NCBI RefSeq assembly: GCF_003049685.1
Contig: NZ_PYSY02000002.1
Coordinates: 1,029,501 to 1,093,500 of the forward strand
DNA length: 64,000 bases
Origin: Brucella pituitosa
GTDB lineage: Bacteria; Pseudomonadota; Alphaproteobacteria; Rhizobiales; Rhizobiaceae
Reading direction: 5' to 3'
Within the stretch, counting starts at the first letter, position 1. Every line of letters starts with the position of its first letter. Shown piece by piece: positions 54,867 through 62,528 of the stretch. Position numbers and translations under genes: made by a program. The notes beneath the pieces were generated by a model, which saw nothing but the letters and a program-made list of their open reading frames with translations, was not told the DNA's origin and made no database searches.

Positions 54867-55512
54867 CGTCATTCCCTCCAGTGAGCGCGCAACCCTGCGC
54901 GCGATACGATAATGAACCGGAACGGCTATTCGTTCCTTAAGTGAACTTTTTGTGTGTGGGAGCCTTATCGAAAAGGCGTTGGACGACGTTCCGTGACCGA
55001 TGGCTCAGCCATCGAAAGGAATATTGTTTTGGCGCCTTAGTCTTTCAGGCTCGGACAAGCGACCTCAGCCCGCCATATGGCGCACCAAACTCCCCTGCCT
55101 CTTTAAGTGCCGCATTCCGCCGGGTTATCCCGATCCGTGCGGCACCTTCTTTCTGCAACTGACGGAAGCTTTGATAAGAAACCTGACGATTACAGTGATG
55201 AATTGGACAGCAAGGGTGAATTAGTCAGCATTGCTGTCCTAATCACGTATGACAGAATTCAAATTCGCTCACAAGATGGAAACATGATTTTTTCGATGCT
55301 ATTGCGAAACAAAGTGTCGCATATATTCATATTCTAGTTATTTAATTGCGTAACGCGCTTGTTGCGTCAGTTTGGCGCGGCCAAACACAAGCATCGGATG
55401 CTCCAAAAAGTGACACTGGCCTCTCGCTTTTTAACGCCCGCAGGCCTTACACCTGTAACCGAGTCCGGTTATAGACCTCTCCTATAAGGTCCCACTGCTG
55501 GCGGAGAACAAC
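54867..55512. other. Long divergent intergenic region, gltB and threonine aldolase
   Basis: About 645 bp. It holds hairpins GCGCGC/GCGCGC (about 54887-54904) and CGATGGC-TCA-GCCATCG (about 54998-55014), and a markedly AT-rich stretch at ~55225-55350 that may hold promoters. A small open frame 55107-55337 is not convincing. I do not recognise a riboswitch. A fragment resembling the dispersed repeats (GATGCTCCAAAAAGTG) is at about 55396. Confidence 0.45.
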
Positions 55513-56562
55513 GTGCATTTTGCTTCAGACAACTGGGCAGGCGCCCATCCGAAAATCGCTGAAAGTCTTTCACTTCATGCCAACGGCTTTGCAGCCGCCT
55601 ATGGTGCCAGCGAAATCGACAAGCGTGTAGAGCAGCGTTTTAACGAGTTGTTCGAACGGGAAGTCGCTGTCTTCTTCGTCGGCACAGGCACAGCGGCCAA
55701 CTCACTGGCACTTGCAAGTGTCAATCGTCCCGGCGGCGTTTCGCTTGTACATAGAGAAGCCCATGTGATCGAAGATGAATGCGGCGCACCTGAATATTTT
55801 ACCGGTGGCGCCCGTCTGCACCCGATTGATGGCGCGATGGGTCGTATCGATCCTGAGCTTTTGAAGCGCGAACTCAAACGTTTCAACCCTGCCTTCGTTC
55901 ATGCTGGTCAGCCAATGGCGGTTAGTATCACGCAGGCGACCGAAGTTGGCACGCTTTATCAGCCTGAACATATCTCGACGATTTCGGAAATCTGCCGCGG
56001 TGCGGGCCTGCCGCTACATATGGATGGCGCGCGCTTTGCCAATGCGCTGGTGTCGCTCGATATGACTCCTGCAGAAATGACTTGGAAACAAGGCGTCGAT
56101 ATCGTTTCCTTTGGCGGCACCAAGAATGGTTGCTGGTGTGCGGAAGCGCTCGTGTTTATGGACCCTGCCCGCGCCAAGGATCTGCCTTTCATTCGCAAGC
56201 GTGCCGCACAGCTTTTCTCAAAAACACGCTTCATTGCAGCGCAGTTTGATGCCTATCTCGAAAATGGCCTCTGGATTGAACTGGCGAAGCATTCCAATGC
56301 GCTGTCTGCGCGCCTTGCCCGCCATATCGATGCATCAAGCCAGATGCGGCTTGCATGGAAGCCGGAAGCCAACGAGGTTTTCGCGATCATGAAGCAGTCG
56401 GTCTATGATCGCCTCCGCGATGCGGGCGCGATTTTCTACGACTGGAACCCTCCGCATTCGGAAGTCAATCGCATCAGCGAAGGCGAGATTTTCGCACGTT
56501 TCGTGACAAGCTTTGCCAACACGGAAGAAGAAGTCGATCAGTTCGGCAAGCTTATCGCTTAA
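55513..56562 (+). CDS. ltaE: Low-specificity L-threonine aldolase
   Basis: 349 residues. PLP enzyme that splits threonine or allo-threonine into glycine and acetaldehyde. HFASDNWAGAHPKIAESL at the start, VHREAHVIEDECGAPEYFTGGARL, LHMDGARFANALV (Asp contacting PLP) and VSFGGTKNGCWCAEALVF with the PLP Lys are typical. Starts with GTG preceded by GGCGGAG. Transcribed away from gltB; a terminator shared with hsp20 follows. Confidence 0.93.
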   Translation: MHFASDNWAGAHPKIAESLSLHANGFAAAYGASEIDKRVEQRFNELFEREVAVFFVGTGTAANSLALASVNRPGGVSLVHREAHVIEDECGAPEYFTGGARLHPIDGAMGRIDPELLKRELKRFNPAFVHAGQPMAVSITQATEVGTLYQPEHISTISEICRGAGLPLHMDGARFANALVSLDMTPAEMTWKQGVDIVSFGGTKNGCWCAEALVFMDPARAKDLPFIRKRAAQLFSKTRFIAAQFDAYLENGLWIELAKHSNALSARLARHIDASSQMRLAWKPEANEVFAIMKQSVYDRLRDAGAIFYDWNPPHSEVNRISEGEIFARFVTSFANTEEEVDQFGKLIA

Positions 56563-56585
56563 AGCGTGCCTCCCAAAAGTCAAAA

Positions 56586-56614
56586 AAGCGGCGCTGAATG
56601 CGCCGCTTTCTTTA
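56586..56614. terminator. Bidirectional terminator
   Basis: AAAGCGGCGC-TGAAT-GCGCCGCTTTCTTT with an A-run before it, between the convergent ltaE and hsp20 genes. Confidence 0.85.
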
Positions 56615-56634
56615 TATGTCAGTCTCTACAGAGA

Positions 56635-57108
56635 TTAGTGGGCGGTTTTCGCCTCAATCTGCTGGGCATCAGCCGTCGATGCCTGGCTTACTTCGATCTT
56701 GCGTGGCTTCATCTGTTCGGGGATTTCGCGCTTGAGATCGATATGGAGCAAGCCGTTTTTAAGGCTGGCACCGGCCACTTCAACAAAGTCTGCAAGCTGG
56801 AAGCGGCGCTCAAAAGCACGCGAAGCAATGCCGCGATAAAGCACTTCGCCTGTTTCAGAACCATCGTTCTCGGCCTTCTGGCCCTTGACGGTCAACTGAT
56901 TGCGATGTGCTTCGATTTCAAGTTCGCTTTCCGAAAAGCCTGCAACAGCCATGGTGATGCGATAGGTGTTCTCACCGGTCCGCTCAATATTATATGGCGG
57001 ATAGGACTGCGTACCTTCTGGAGATGCGAGTGTATCAAGCATCGAAGAGAAGAGACGGTCGAAACCAACGGTGGAACGATAGAGCGGGGAAAAATCAACG
57101 TGACGCAT
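56635..57108 (-). CDS. Small heat-shock protein Hsp20 (IbpA-like)
   Basis: 157 residues. An alpha-crystallin domain spans ~38-130 (YRITMAVAGFSESELEIEAHRNQLTVKG ... YRGIASRAFERRFQLADFVEVAGASLKNGLLHIDL). It holds unfolded proteins for refolding. The starting segment DFSPLYRSTVGFDRLFSMLD is that of rhizobial class A small heat-shock proteins. Upstream lies a probable RpoH promoter and a ~100-nt leader that may be an RNA thermometer. The C-terminal I-x-I-like motif is not obvious. Confidence 0.93.
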   Translation of the reverse strand: MRHVDFSPLYRSTVGFDRLFSSMLDTLASPEGTQSYPPYNIERTGENTYRITMAVAGFSESELEIEAHRNQLTVKGQKAENDGSETGEVLYRGIASRAFERRFQLADFVEVAGASLKNGLLHIDLKREIPEQMKPRKIEVSQASTADAQQIEAKTAH

Positions 57109-57209
57109 ATGTAAGCCCTCCTTAAGAGCGACAAGAATGCATTATATTGGCGGCAGAATTCCCATTCTGGCGAATTCCTCGTGCCGGCGATCCCGTATTC
57201 GGCGACCGC
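57109..57209 (-). ncRNA. Candidate ROSE-type RNA thermometer in the hsp20 leader
   Basis: The transcript from the RpoH-like promoter would have a ~100-nt leader. Its last hairpin, GCUCU-UAAGG-AGGGC (57129-57115), sequesters the GGAGGG ribosome-binding site with G-U wobble pairs, and GAAUUC/GAAUUC arms with an inner CCA/UGG pairing form a second stem. This is the ROSE arrangement known upstream of rhizobial small heat-shock genes. Folding was done by eye. Confidence 0.5.
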
Positions 57210-57215
57210 AAAACT

Positions 57216-57245
57216 CATTTGGGAATGCTGCTTTTTCATTTCAAG
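57216..57245 (-). promoter_or_regulatory. Putative RpoH (heat-shock) promoter of hsp20
   Basis: On the minus strand CTTGAA (57245-57240), 16 nt, then CCCAAATG (57223-57216). This resembles the alphaproteobacterial RpoH consensus CTTGAA with a CCCATAT-like -10. Confidence 0.5.
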
Positions 57246-57481
57246 GCTGATTTGAAAGTGCATTGCAGAAAACACCGCCAGCCATCCTCGTATAACCGGA
57301 GAATAGCGTTACACGGCTTATCACCTGACGTAACAACTCCTGATCGTTTGGGGCCTGCAAATTGGGGGATTCGCCACGCAATGAACCCAAAATGAACATC
57401 ATCTTCGGCGAGCGTTCAGGTGCTTGGGAATAATCTTCCCCTATGCCTGCTGAGAGGCGGGTTCATCAAAGGATTACGGTT

Positions 57482-57919
57482 ATGAAAAAAGCTTTTCTTG
57501 CTTTTGCCGCACTTGCCACCGTCGCGACAGGGATCGCGACGACATCCCACGCAGCCGACAATGGGCTGCGCGTTCAGGTTCAATATTACGACGATGATGG
57601 CTATCGTCCGCCTATGCCGCCACGCGGCGGACCACGCCCGGATTGGGATGGACCAGATCGCGGATATGACCGTGGCCCCAATCATGGACGGGGTCGCGGA
57701 CCCGACTGGGGTGGCGACTATGGACGTCGCGACACACTTGGCCCCCGCCAGGTTGCCCGTTCACTGCAACGCCGCGGCTATGATGTTGGCGATATACGCC
57801 GTGATCGCGGTGCCTATTTCGTTAAGGCTACACGTCCGAGCGGTCGTCGCGTGATTGTGGTGGTTGACGCTTTCAGCGGCCGCATCATCGATGAGCGTCG
57901 GGCCGGTCGCGGCTGGTAA
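57482..57919 (+). CDS. Exported Arg/Gly-rich protein with PepSY-like C-terminus
   Basis: 145 residues. A signal peptide ends at SHAAD. The next ~55 residues are rich in Pro, Gly, Arg and Asp with repeats of the type GPDRGYDRGPN and GRGRGPDWGG, and the last 60 (LGPRQVARSLQRRGYDVGDIRRDRGAYFVKATRPSGRRVIVVVDAFSGRII) resemble the small PepSY-like domain of alphaproteobacterial periplasmic proteins. Function unknown; similar proteins are common in Rhizobiales. ATG 57482 gives the signal peptide; a strong terminator follows. Confidence 0.75.
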   Translation: MKKAFLAFAALATVATGIATTSHAADNGLRVQVQYYDDDGYRPPMPPRGGPRPDWDGPDRGYDRGPNHGRGRGPDWGGDYGRRDTLGPRQVARSLQRRGYDVGDIRRDRGAYFVKATRPSGRRVIVVVDAFSGRIIDERRAGRGW

Positions 57920-57977
57920 TTCCAGCCAGAACCAACAGATCAACCTGTGTAACGTCCCTTGCACAGGTTGTTTCCTG

Positions 57978-58014
57978 AACCGGAAGTTTGCTCGCAAACT
58001 TCCGGTTACTTTTT
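57978..58014 (+). terminator. Rho-independent terminator
   Basis: AACCGGAAGTTTG-CT-CGCAAACTTCCGGTT followed by ACTTTTTAT, 60 nt after the stop at 57919. Confidence 0.85.
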
Positions 58015-58071
58015 ATCATCCTTTATCCCATTATATTACGGTGCAGAATGTAACCTGGGATAACAGTCTGA

Positions 58072-59067
58072 ATGCCAGATTTTCTTTTTGAGACCGATGC
58101 GAACCCCATACCGCCGGGGACGCGATCTGGCATGCTTGAAACACGGGACGGCAAGAGCTTGCGCTATGCGCTCCTCAAGTCGCAAACCAAGCCGTCACGC
58201 GGTACAATCATACTGCTGCAAGGCCGCAACGAGTTTATCGAGAAATATTTCGAGACCATGTCCGACCTTTCAGATCGGGGCTTCACCGTCGCCACCCTCG
58301 ATTGGCGTGGCCAGGGCGGTTCGCACAGGCTGCTCAAGGATCGCCTGCGCGGCTATGTCGGTCGTTTCAGCGATTACACCGGCGATCTCGACCAGTTTCT
58401 GACAGACGTTGTTCTGCCCGACTGCCCGCCGCCCTTCTATATCTTTGCCCACTCCGCGGGGGCTTTGATTGCTTATTCGTCGATACCGAAGCTTGCTTCG
58501 CGAATTACCCGTATGGTGCTCTGTGCACCATTGATGGGGCTTGGGGGATCGAAGTCCAGCGATGACAAGATGCGCTGCATCACGACAGGCCTGCGCTGGT
58601 TCGGCTTCGGCAGGCTTTATGCTGCAGCAGGGCGAAAGATGATTGACCGGCCTTTCGCCAACAATCCACTGACCAGCGATCCGGCGCGCTTTACACGCAA
58701 TATGGAAGTTGTTCGTAACAATCCTGATCTGGCACTTGGTGGTCCCACAGTGCGTTGGCTTGCGGGTGCACTTGAAACCGCATCCCTCATCAACCGGCCC
58801 GATTTTTATCAGGGCCCGGCAATTCCTGTGTTGATAATCGCGGCGGGTGCCGATCGGGTGGTTTCCACCCCGGCAATCGAGCGCTTTGCTGCAAGCACGC
58901 GCAATATCTCATTGGTCGTCGTCGATGGCGGACGCCATGAATTATTGCAGGAAGCCGACTTCTACCGGGAGCAGGTTCTGGCGGCTTTTGATGCTTTCAT
59001 TCCCGGAACCTCGGAAATTGATGCGCCACCAGAAACCACAGAACCTGCAAATCCCGATCAGACGTAG
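58072..59067 (+). CDS. Alpha/beta hydrolase (lysophospholipase/monoacylglycerol lipase-like)
   Basis: 331 residues. LQGRNEFIEKYFETMSDLSDRGFTVATLDWRGQGGS is the strand-turn and oxyanion region of PldB-like hydrolases. The nucleophile elbow reads AHSAGA, i.e. A-H-S-A-G instead of the usual G-x-S-x-G. The catalytic His is in DGGRHELLQE and the acid in AAGADRVVS. It likely cleaves a lysophospholipid or monoacylglycerol; there is no signal peptide, so it is probably cytoplasmic. Its stop adjoins the convergent hisN-like gene. Confidence 0.85.
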   Translation: MPDFLFETDANPIPPGTRSGMLETRDGKSLRYALLKSQTKPSRGTIILLQGRNEFIEKYFETMSDLSDRGFTVATLDWRGQGGSHRLLKDRLRGYVGRFSDYTGDLDQFLTDVVLPDCPPPFYIFAHSAGALIAYSSIPKLASRITRMVLCAPLMGLGGSKSSDDKMRCITTGLRWFGFGRLYAAAGRKMIDRPFANNPLTSDPARFTRNMEVVRNNPDLALGGPTVRWLAGALETASLINRPDFYQGPAIPVLIIAAGADRVVSTPAIERFAASTRNISLVVVDGGRHELLQEADFYREQVLAAFDAFIPGTSEIDAPPETTEPANPDQT

Positions 59068-59880
59068 TTACCCGTTTATAAGTTCAAGCGCCGCCTGATG
59101 CAGCGCGGGAGATGCAGCGGCAACAATATCGCCGCCCCTTTCTGCCGGACCACCATCGCGTTGCGTAACAATACCACCTGCCTGCTCGATAATCGGGATC
59201 AGTGCCACGATGTCATAAGGCTGGAGGCCCGCTTCCACCACGATATCGGCAAAGCCACCTGCAAGCATGGCAAAAGCGTAGCAATCGACACCATAACGCG
59301 ACAGGCGCACCGAGCTTTCCAGTCGGTCAAAACCTTTACGCAGATCCCCCTTGAAGAGCGCGGGCGTTGTCGTGAACATGGTCGCGTCTTCAAGCTTTGC
59401 CTGAGAACGCACTGCCAGTCGACGTTGCTCTCCACCATCACGCACCAGATAAGAACCGTCACCGTCGCTGTAGAACAGCTCACCCGTAAAAGGCTGTGAC
59501 ATCATCCCAGCCTTGGCATCACCCTCAACTGTCAGGCCAACCAACGTTCCCCACACCGGCAGGCCGGATATGAAGGCACGCGTGCCGTCAACCGGATCGA
59601 TGACCCATACATGACTGCGATCAATGTTTTCCGGGCCATATTCTTCGCCAAGAATGCCATGGTCTGGAAACTCGCGCCCGATCACCGCACGAATCGCACG
59701 CTCCGCTGCGCGATCAGCTTCCGTCACCGGATCAAATCCAGAGGTATATTTATTGTCGATCGCCGTGAACTGGCGGAATCGCGGCAAGGTTTCAGCTGCA
59801 GCCACCGAAGCGACTTCGGAAAAAAATGCCCTATCGATCAGCAATCCCAATCTCCCATTTCCATAAGATGATGCATTCAT
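59068..59880 (-). CDS. hisN: Inositol-monophosphatase-family phosphatase (HisN/SuhB-like)
   Basis: 270 residues. Mg2+-dependent phosphatase fold: GEEYG (~90), VIDPVDGTRAF (~107) for metal binding, and AYDIVALIPIIEQAGG near the end. Best match by eye is the alphaproteobacterial histidinol-phosphate phosphatase HisN, which belongs to the inositol monophosphatase family; other sugar-phosphate substrates remain possible. No other his genes are here. ATG 59880 with GGA 8 nt upstream is preferred to the TTG at 59886. The upstream DNA carries the antisense suhB/mmgR-like RNA. Confidence 0.85.
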   Translation of the reverse strand: MNASSYGNGRLGLLIDRAFFSEVASVAAAETLPRFRQFTAIDNKYTSGFDPVTEADRAAERAIRAVIGREFPDHGILGEEYGPENIDRSHVWVIDPVDGTRAFISGLPVWGTLVGLTVEGDAKAGMMSQPFTGELFYSDGDGSYLVRDGGEQRRLAVRSQAKLEDATMFTTTPALFKGDLRKGFDRLESSVRLSRYGVDCYAFAMLAGGFADIVVEAGLQPYDIVALIPIIEQAGGIVTQRDGGPAERGGDIVAAASPALHQAALELING

Positions 59881-59951
59881 ATGCAATCCGTACTAATATT
59901 GCCCATAATTTGATCTGTCTATTTTTTAGCTCAAAATTTATGCGTAATTCC

Positions 59952-59980
59952 TTGACGCACAAGGCATTGCAGCGTAGCTT
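59952..59980 (+). promoter_or_regulatory. Strong sigma-70 type promoter of the sRNA
   Basis: TTGACG (59952-59957), exactly 17 nt, TAGCTT (59975-59980). It directs transcription away from hisN into the sRNA. Confidence 0.65.
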
Positions 59981-59986
59981 AAAGGT

Positions 59987-60073
59987 CAGACAGGCTGTCC
60001 TGTCGGTGCCTTTCGGGGCATTTCCTCCCTAGTCTTTGGCCGCGCTTTCTTCATAGGAGCGCGGCTCTTTTTA
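59987..60073 (+). ncRNA. suhB/mmgR-like trans-acting small RNA
   Basis: A ~87-nt unit has a good promoter, no reading frame, two small stems (GACAG/CTGTC; GTGCC/GGGCA), an exposed UUUCCUCCCU tract able to pair with ribosome-binding sites, and a rho-independent terminator GCCGCGCT/AGCGCGGC-TCTTTTT (60039-60073). It lies upstream of, and opposite to, an inositol-phosphatase-family gene, which is the defining position of the alphaproteobacterial suhB RNA (mmgR in Sinorhizobium). Identification is by recognition and context; I could not run Rfam. Confidence 0.75.
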
Positions 60074-60128
60074 TCAGCATTTTATGTGAGATGTTCCGCA
60101 ACCTTCGGCGATTGAAAAGCGTGAATTG

Positions 60129-61019
60129 CTATTCAGCTGCAAGCGGCGGCACGACCAGAAGCTCATCCGGCAACGATGTCAGATCGCTCAGAAACTGATA
60201 GAGGTCGGCACAAAGCGCATCGAAACCAACCAGCTTCTGCAAGCTCTGCTCATTCATATAGAGGCTGCGATTGATCTCGATCTGCAAAGCATAGCAAGCC
60301 GCTGCTGGTCTGCCATAATGCTCGGTGATGAAGCCGCCGGCATAGGGCTTGTTATGCGCAACCGTATAGCCAAGCCCCTGAAGCAGTTCGATAGCAGCTT
60401 GCGTCAACTGTTCACTGCAAGAGCGGCCAAAACGATCACCAATGATGAAATCGGGCCGCCCGCCGATATCACCTGATCGCGTGCCGCCCGGCATGGAATG
60501 GCAATCGATAAGCACCGAATAGCCAAAACGTTCATGGGTCGTCTGCAACAGAGTATCGAGCGTATTGTGATATGGCTTATAGAGGTCTTCAATCCGATAG
60601 AAGGCTTCCTGCAGCGATATGCGCCCCGGATAAATGAGCTGCCCCTCGCCAACCAGACGCGGAATGGTTCCAAGACCACCTGCCACGCGTGCAGACTGGC
60701 TGTTCGCAAAAGGCGGCAGCGGCTCCACGAACATACGCGGATCAAGTTCAAAGGGTTCGCGATTCACATCGAGAAATGCGCGGGGGAAATGCGCTTTAAG
60801 CAAAGGCGCACCCAAACGCGGCACGTCTGCAAAAAGCTCATCAACATAGCAATCTTCTGAGAACCGAATCGCCAGTGAGTCGAGCCGTGATTCTTCAAGA
60901 AACGACTTGGGGTAGGCGCGTCCGCTATGAGGCGAATTAAAAACGAAGGGAATTCGCTGCTGCGCAGGCGCGCAGACCTCATAAGGGGGTATCAGATGAA
61001 AATCACGTTCCAGACTCAT
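60129..61019 (-). CDS. hutG: N-formylglutamate amidohydrolase-family protein
   Basis: 296 residues. FNSPHSGRAYPKSF near the N-terminus and LIDCHSMPGGTRSGDIGGRPDFIIGDRFGRSC hold the metal ligands of the HutG (N-formylglutamate amidohydrolase) family; the internal APLLKAHFPRAFLDVNREPFELDPRMF is also characteristic. It would release formate and glutamate in the last step of one histidine-breakdown route. No other hut genes are nearby, so the substrate may differ. Starts with ATG 61019. Confidence 0.85.
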   Translation of the reverse strand: MSLERDFHLIPPYEVCAPAQQRIPFVFNSPHSGRAYPKSFLEESRLDSLAIRFSEDCYVDELFADVPRLGAPLLKAHFPRAFLDVNREPFELDPRMFVEPLPPFANSQSARVAGGLGTIPRLVGEGQLIYPGRISLQEAFYRIEDLYKPYHNTLDTLLQTTHERFGYSVLIDCHSMPGGTRSGDIGGRPDFIIGDRFGRSCSEQLTQAAIELLQGLGYTVAHNKPYAGGFITEHYGRPAAACYALQIEINRSLYMNEQSLQKLVGFDALCADLYQFLSDLTSLPDELLVVPPLAAE

Positions 61020-61330
61020 ACTTCAACCCGTCTTGACTGCTTTTTTCGACCGGCCAAATGATAGTTTTGCTTTAAAAGCAGCATCTTATGTCAGTCCGGC
61101 CAGATACAATACCCGAAATTGCAAAACCCGCCTCTCCCTCTATGGACTGGCTCGCAAAACTATAAAAAGCTGTAACACATAACAGCTTGTTGCCAAACAG
61201 TGGCCATAACAATTAACATTTGCGCGAGCATTCATTTCATATTTACCAAAAACGCGTTTTCTAGTGCGAGAGCTGAGTCGTTACCTGCGCCGAAATGCGC
61301 GAACGAACGACATGAAATTCGGACGGACCA
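61020..61330. other. Divergent intergenic region between hutG and cpdR
   Basis: About 311 bp. AAGCTGT-AACACATA-ACAGCTT (about 61167-61188) forms a hairpin or operator-like palindrome. TTAA tetramers occur nearby (61210 region), but no convincing full CtrA box. No gene seen. Confidence 0.4.
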
Positions 61331-61693
61331 ATGAAAAGAATTCTGCTAGCTGAAGACGACAACGATATGCGTCGCTTCCTCGTGAAAGCACTGGAAAAAG
61401 CGGGCTATCACGTCACCCATTTCGACAATGGCGCCAGCGCCTATGAAAGGCTGCGCGAAGAACCATTCTCGCTGCTGCTGACCGATATCGTCATGCCGGA
61501 GATGGATGGCATCGAGCTCGCACGCCGCGCGACCGAAATAGACCCAGACCTCAAGATCATGTTCATTACCGGCTTCGCAGCAGTCGCACTCAACCCCGAT
61601 TCGGACGCGCCGCGCGATGCGAAAGTGCTTTCCAAGCCTTTCCACCTGCGTGACCTGGTGAATGAAATCGAAAAAATGCTGATCGCCGCCTAA
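61331..61693 (+). CDS. cpdR: Single-domain response regulator CpdR
   Basis: 120 residues, receiver domain only. Acidic pocket E8-D9-D10, phospho-Asp52 in LLLTDIVMPEMDG, Thr80 and Lys102 (LSKPF) are intact. FITGFAAVALNPDSDAPRDAKVLSKPF is characteristic of CpdR, which when dephosphorylated directs ClpXP proteolysis of cell-cycle proteins; the CckA-ChpT phosphorelay controls it. A hairpin overlapping the stop codon ends the transcript. Confidence 0.95.
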   Translation: MKRILLAEDDNDMRRFLVKALEKAGYHVTHFDNGASAYERLREEPFSLLLTDIVMPEMDGIELARRATEIDPDLKIMFITGFAAVALNPDSDAPRDAKVLSKPFHLRDLVNEIEKMLIAA

Positions 61694-61703
61694 GGCGATC
61701 AGC
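61678..61703 (+). terminator. Hairpin overlapping the cpdR stop
   Basis: GCTGATCGCC-GCCTAA-GGCGATCAGC forms a 10-bp stem whose loop contains the TAA stop codon; it is followed by GGCTTTCC, a weak T-run. Confidence 0.6.
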
Positions 61704-61806
61704 GGCTTTCCCGGCCTCGATAAGCTATTCAACAACAAAGACGAATAAACTTCAAAAAAGAGCATTGACGGGCGCAGCGTGATATGGTGTATGCGCCACA
61801 TCGAAT

Positions 61807-61881
61807 GGGCGTATAGCTCAGCGGGAGAGCACTACATTGACATTGTAGGGGTCACAGGTTCAATCCCTGTTACGCCCACCA
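61807..61881 (+). tRNA. tRNA-Val (GAC)
   Basis: Complete cloverleaf: acceptor GGGCGTA/TACGCCC, D-arm GCTCAGC-GGGA-GAGC, anticodon stem CTACA/TGTAG with loop TTGACAT (anticodon GAC at 61839-61841), T-arm ACAGG-TTCAATC-CCTGT, and encoded ACCA end. The CCA is encoded, as usual in this group. Confidence 0.97.
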
Positions 61882-61959
61882 TTCGATCCCCCAAACATTA
61901 CAACATGTTGGATAGAACCAGAGAGACTAACGAATGGTCCTCTTCAGGTTCACTGAACC

Positions 61960-62160
61960 TCACTTGTGGAACAGGCCCAAATCTTCAGAGTGTTTTCGTA
62001 TAGCGACGATGACCGGGAGAATGGTTATCGCCATTTGTTTCAAGACGTGCTCCATGCTTCGCTCCGTTGCATAAAACTTGATCGCATATTCCAGATTATC
62101 GATATCGTCATCATCAGGTTTGCAGGGAAAATCGTTCGGTGGTCCAGGCAACTCAACCAT
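61960..62160 (-). CDS. Small acidic hypothetical protein
   Basis: 66 residues from ATG 62160. The first 20 residues are Pro- and Asp-rich (PNDFPCKPDDDDID), then a predicted helix and a hydrophobic stretch (KQMAITILPVIVAIRK). I recognise no family. The ribosome-binding site is weak. It lies opposite a frame of similar length and close to tRNA-Val, so it could be a spurious frame. Confidence 0.35.
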   Translation of the reverse strand: MVELPGPPNDFPCKPDDDDIDNLEYAIKFYATERSMEHVLKQMAITILPVIVAIRKHSEDLGLFHK

Positions 62161-62261
62161 CCGCTGAGCGGTTGATGTTTCAATACCCCCCGCGAGAGCT
62201 TGTTGTGTAGAATCGGAATCAAGCTATGGTGAGGATCAGTCATCGAAAAATGGGAGGAAGT

Positions 62262-62496
62262 ATGAAACCTCTGGCTATAGCCATTTGCATGATCCTGATT
62301 GCAAGCGCTGTTTCAGGATGCGCCAACCGTTCATGCCGGGATTGGCCCGGGTTATGCATTATTCAGTGAACCGAGGGTGACGCTGGAAAATGAAGCGCCT
62401 TTGAAAAGCGCAGCGATGGAAGAACTCGACGGCAATCCTGGTATGAAGGTCACAGTGACCAGGCCTATCGCGCATAGGCTCAAATGGCTGGAATGA
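62262..62496 (+). pseudogene. Small lipoprotein gene broken by a single-base frameshift
   Basis: GGGAGGAAG precedes ATG 62262, which opens a lipoprotein signal (MKPLAIAICMILIASAVSGC). After the lipobox Cys (codon 62319-62321) the frame hits TGA 16 codons later. In the +1 frame from 62323 the reading continues as PTVHAGIGPGYALFSEP and 41 more sensible residues to a stop at 62496. Removing one base near 62322 restores a ~77-residue lipoprotein. Either the gene is inactivated or the sequence has an error. Confidence 0.6.
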
Positions 62497-62528
62497 TCCA
62501 GCCATTTGATTTTCTCATTTGAAACAGA

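Noticed and set aside
55107-55337. 76-codon frame between gltB and the aldolase gene
   Set aside because: No ribosome-binding site, shifting composition and no recognisable similarity.
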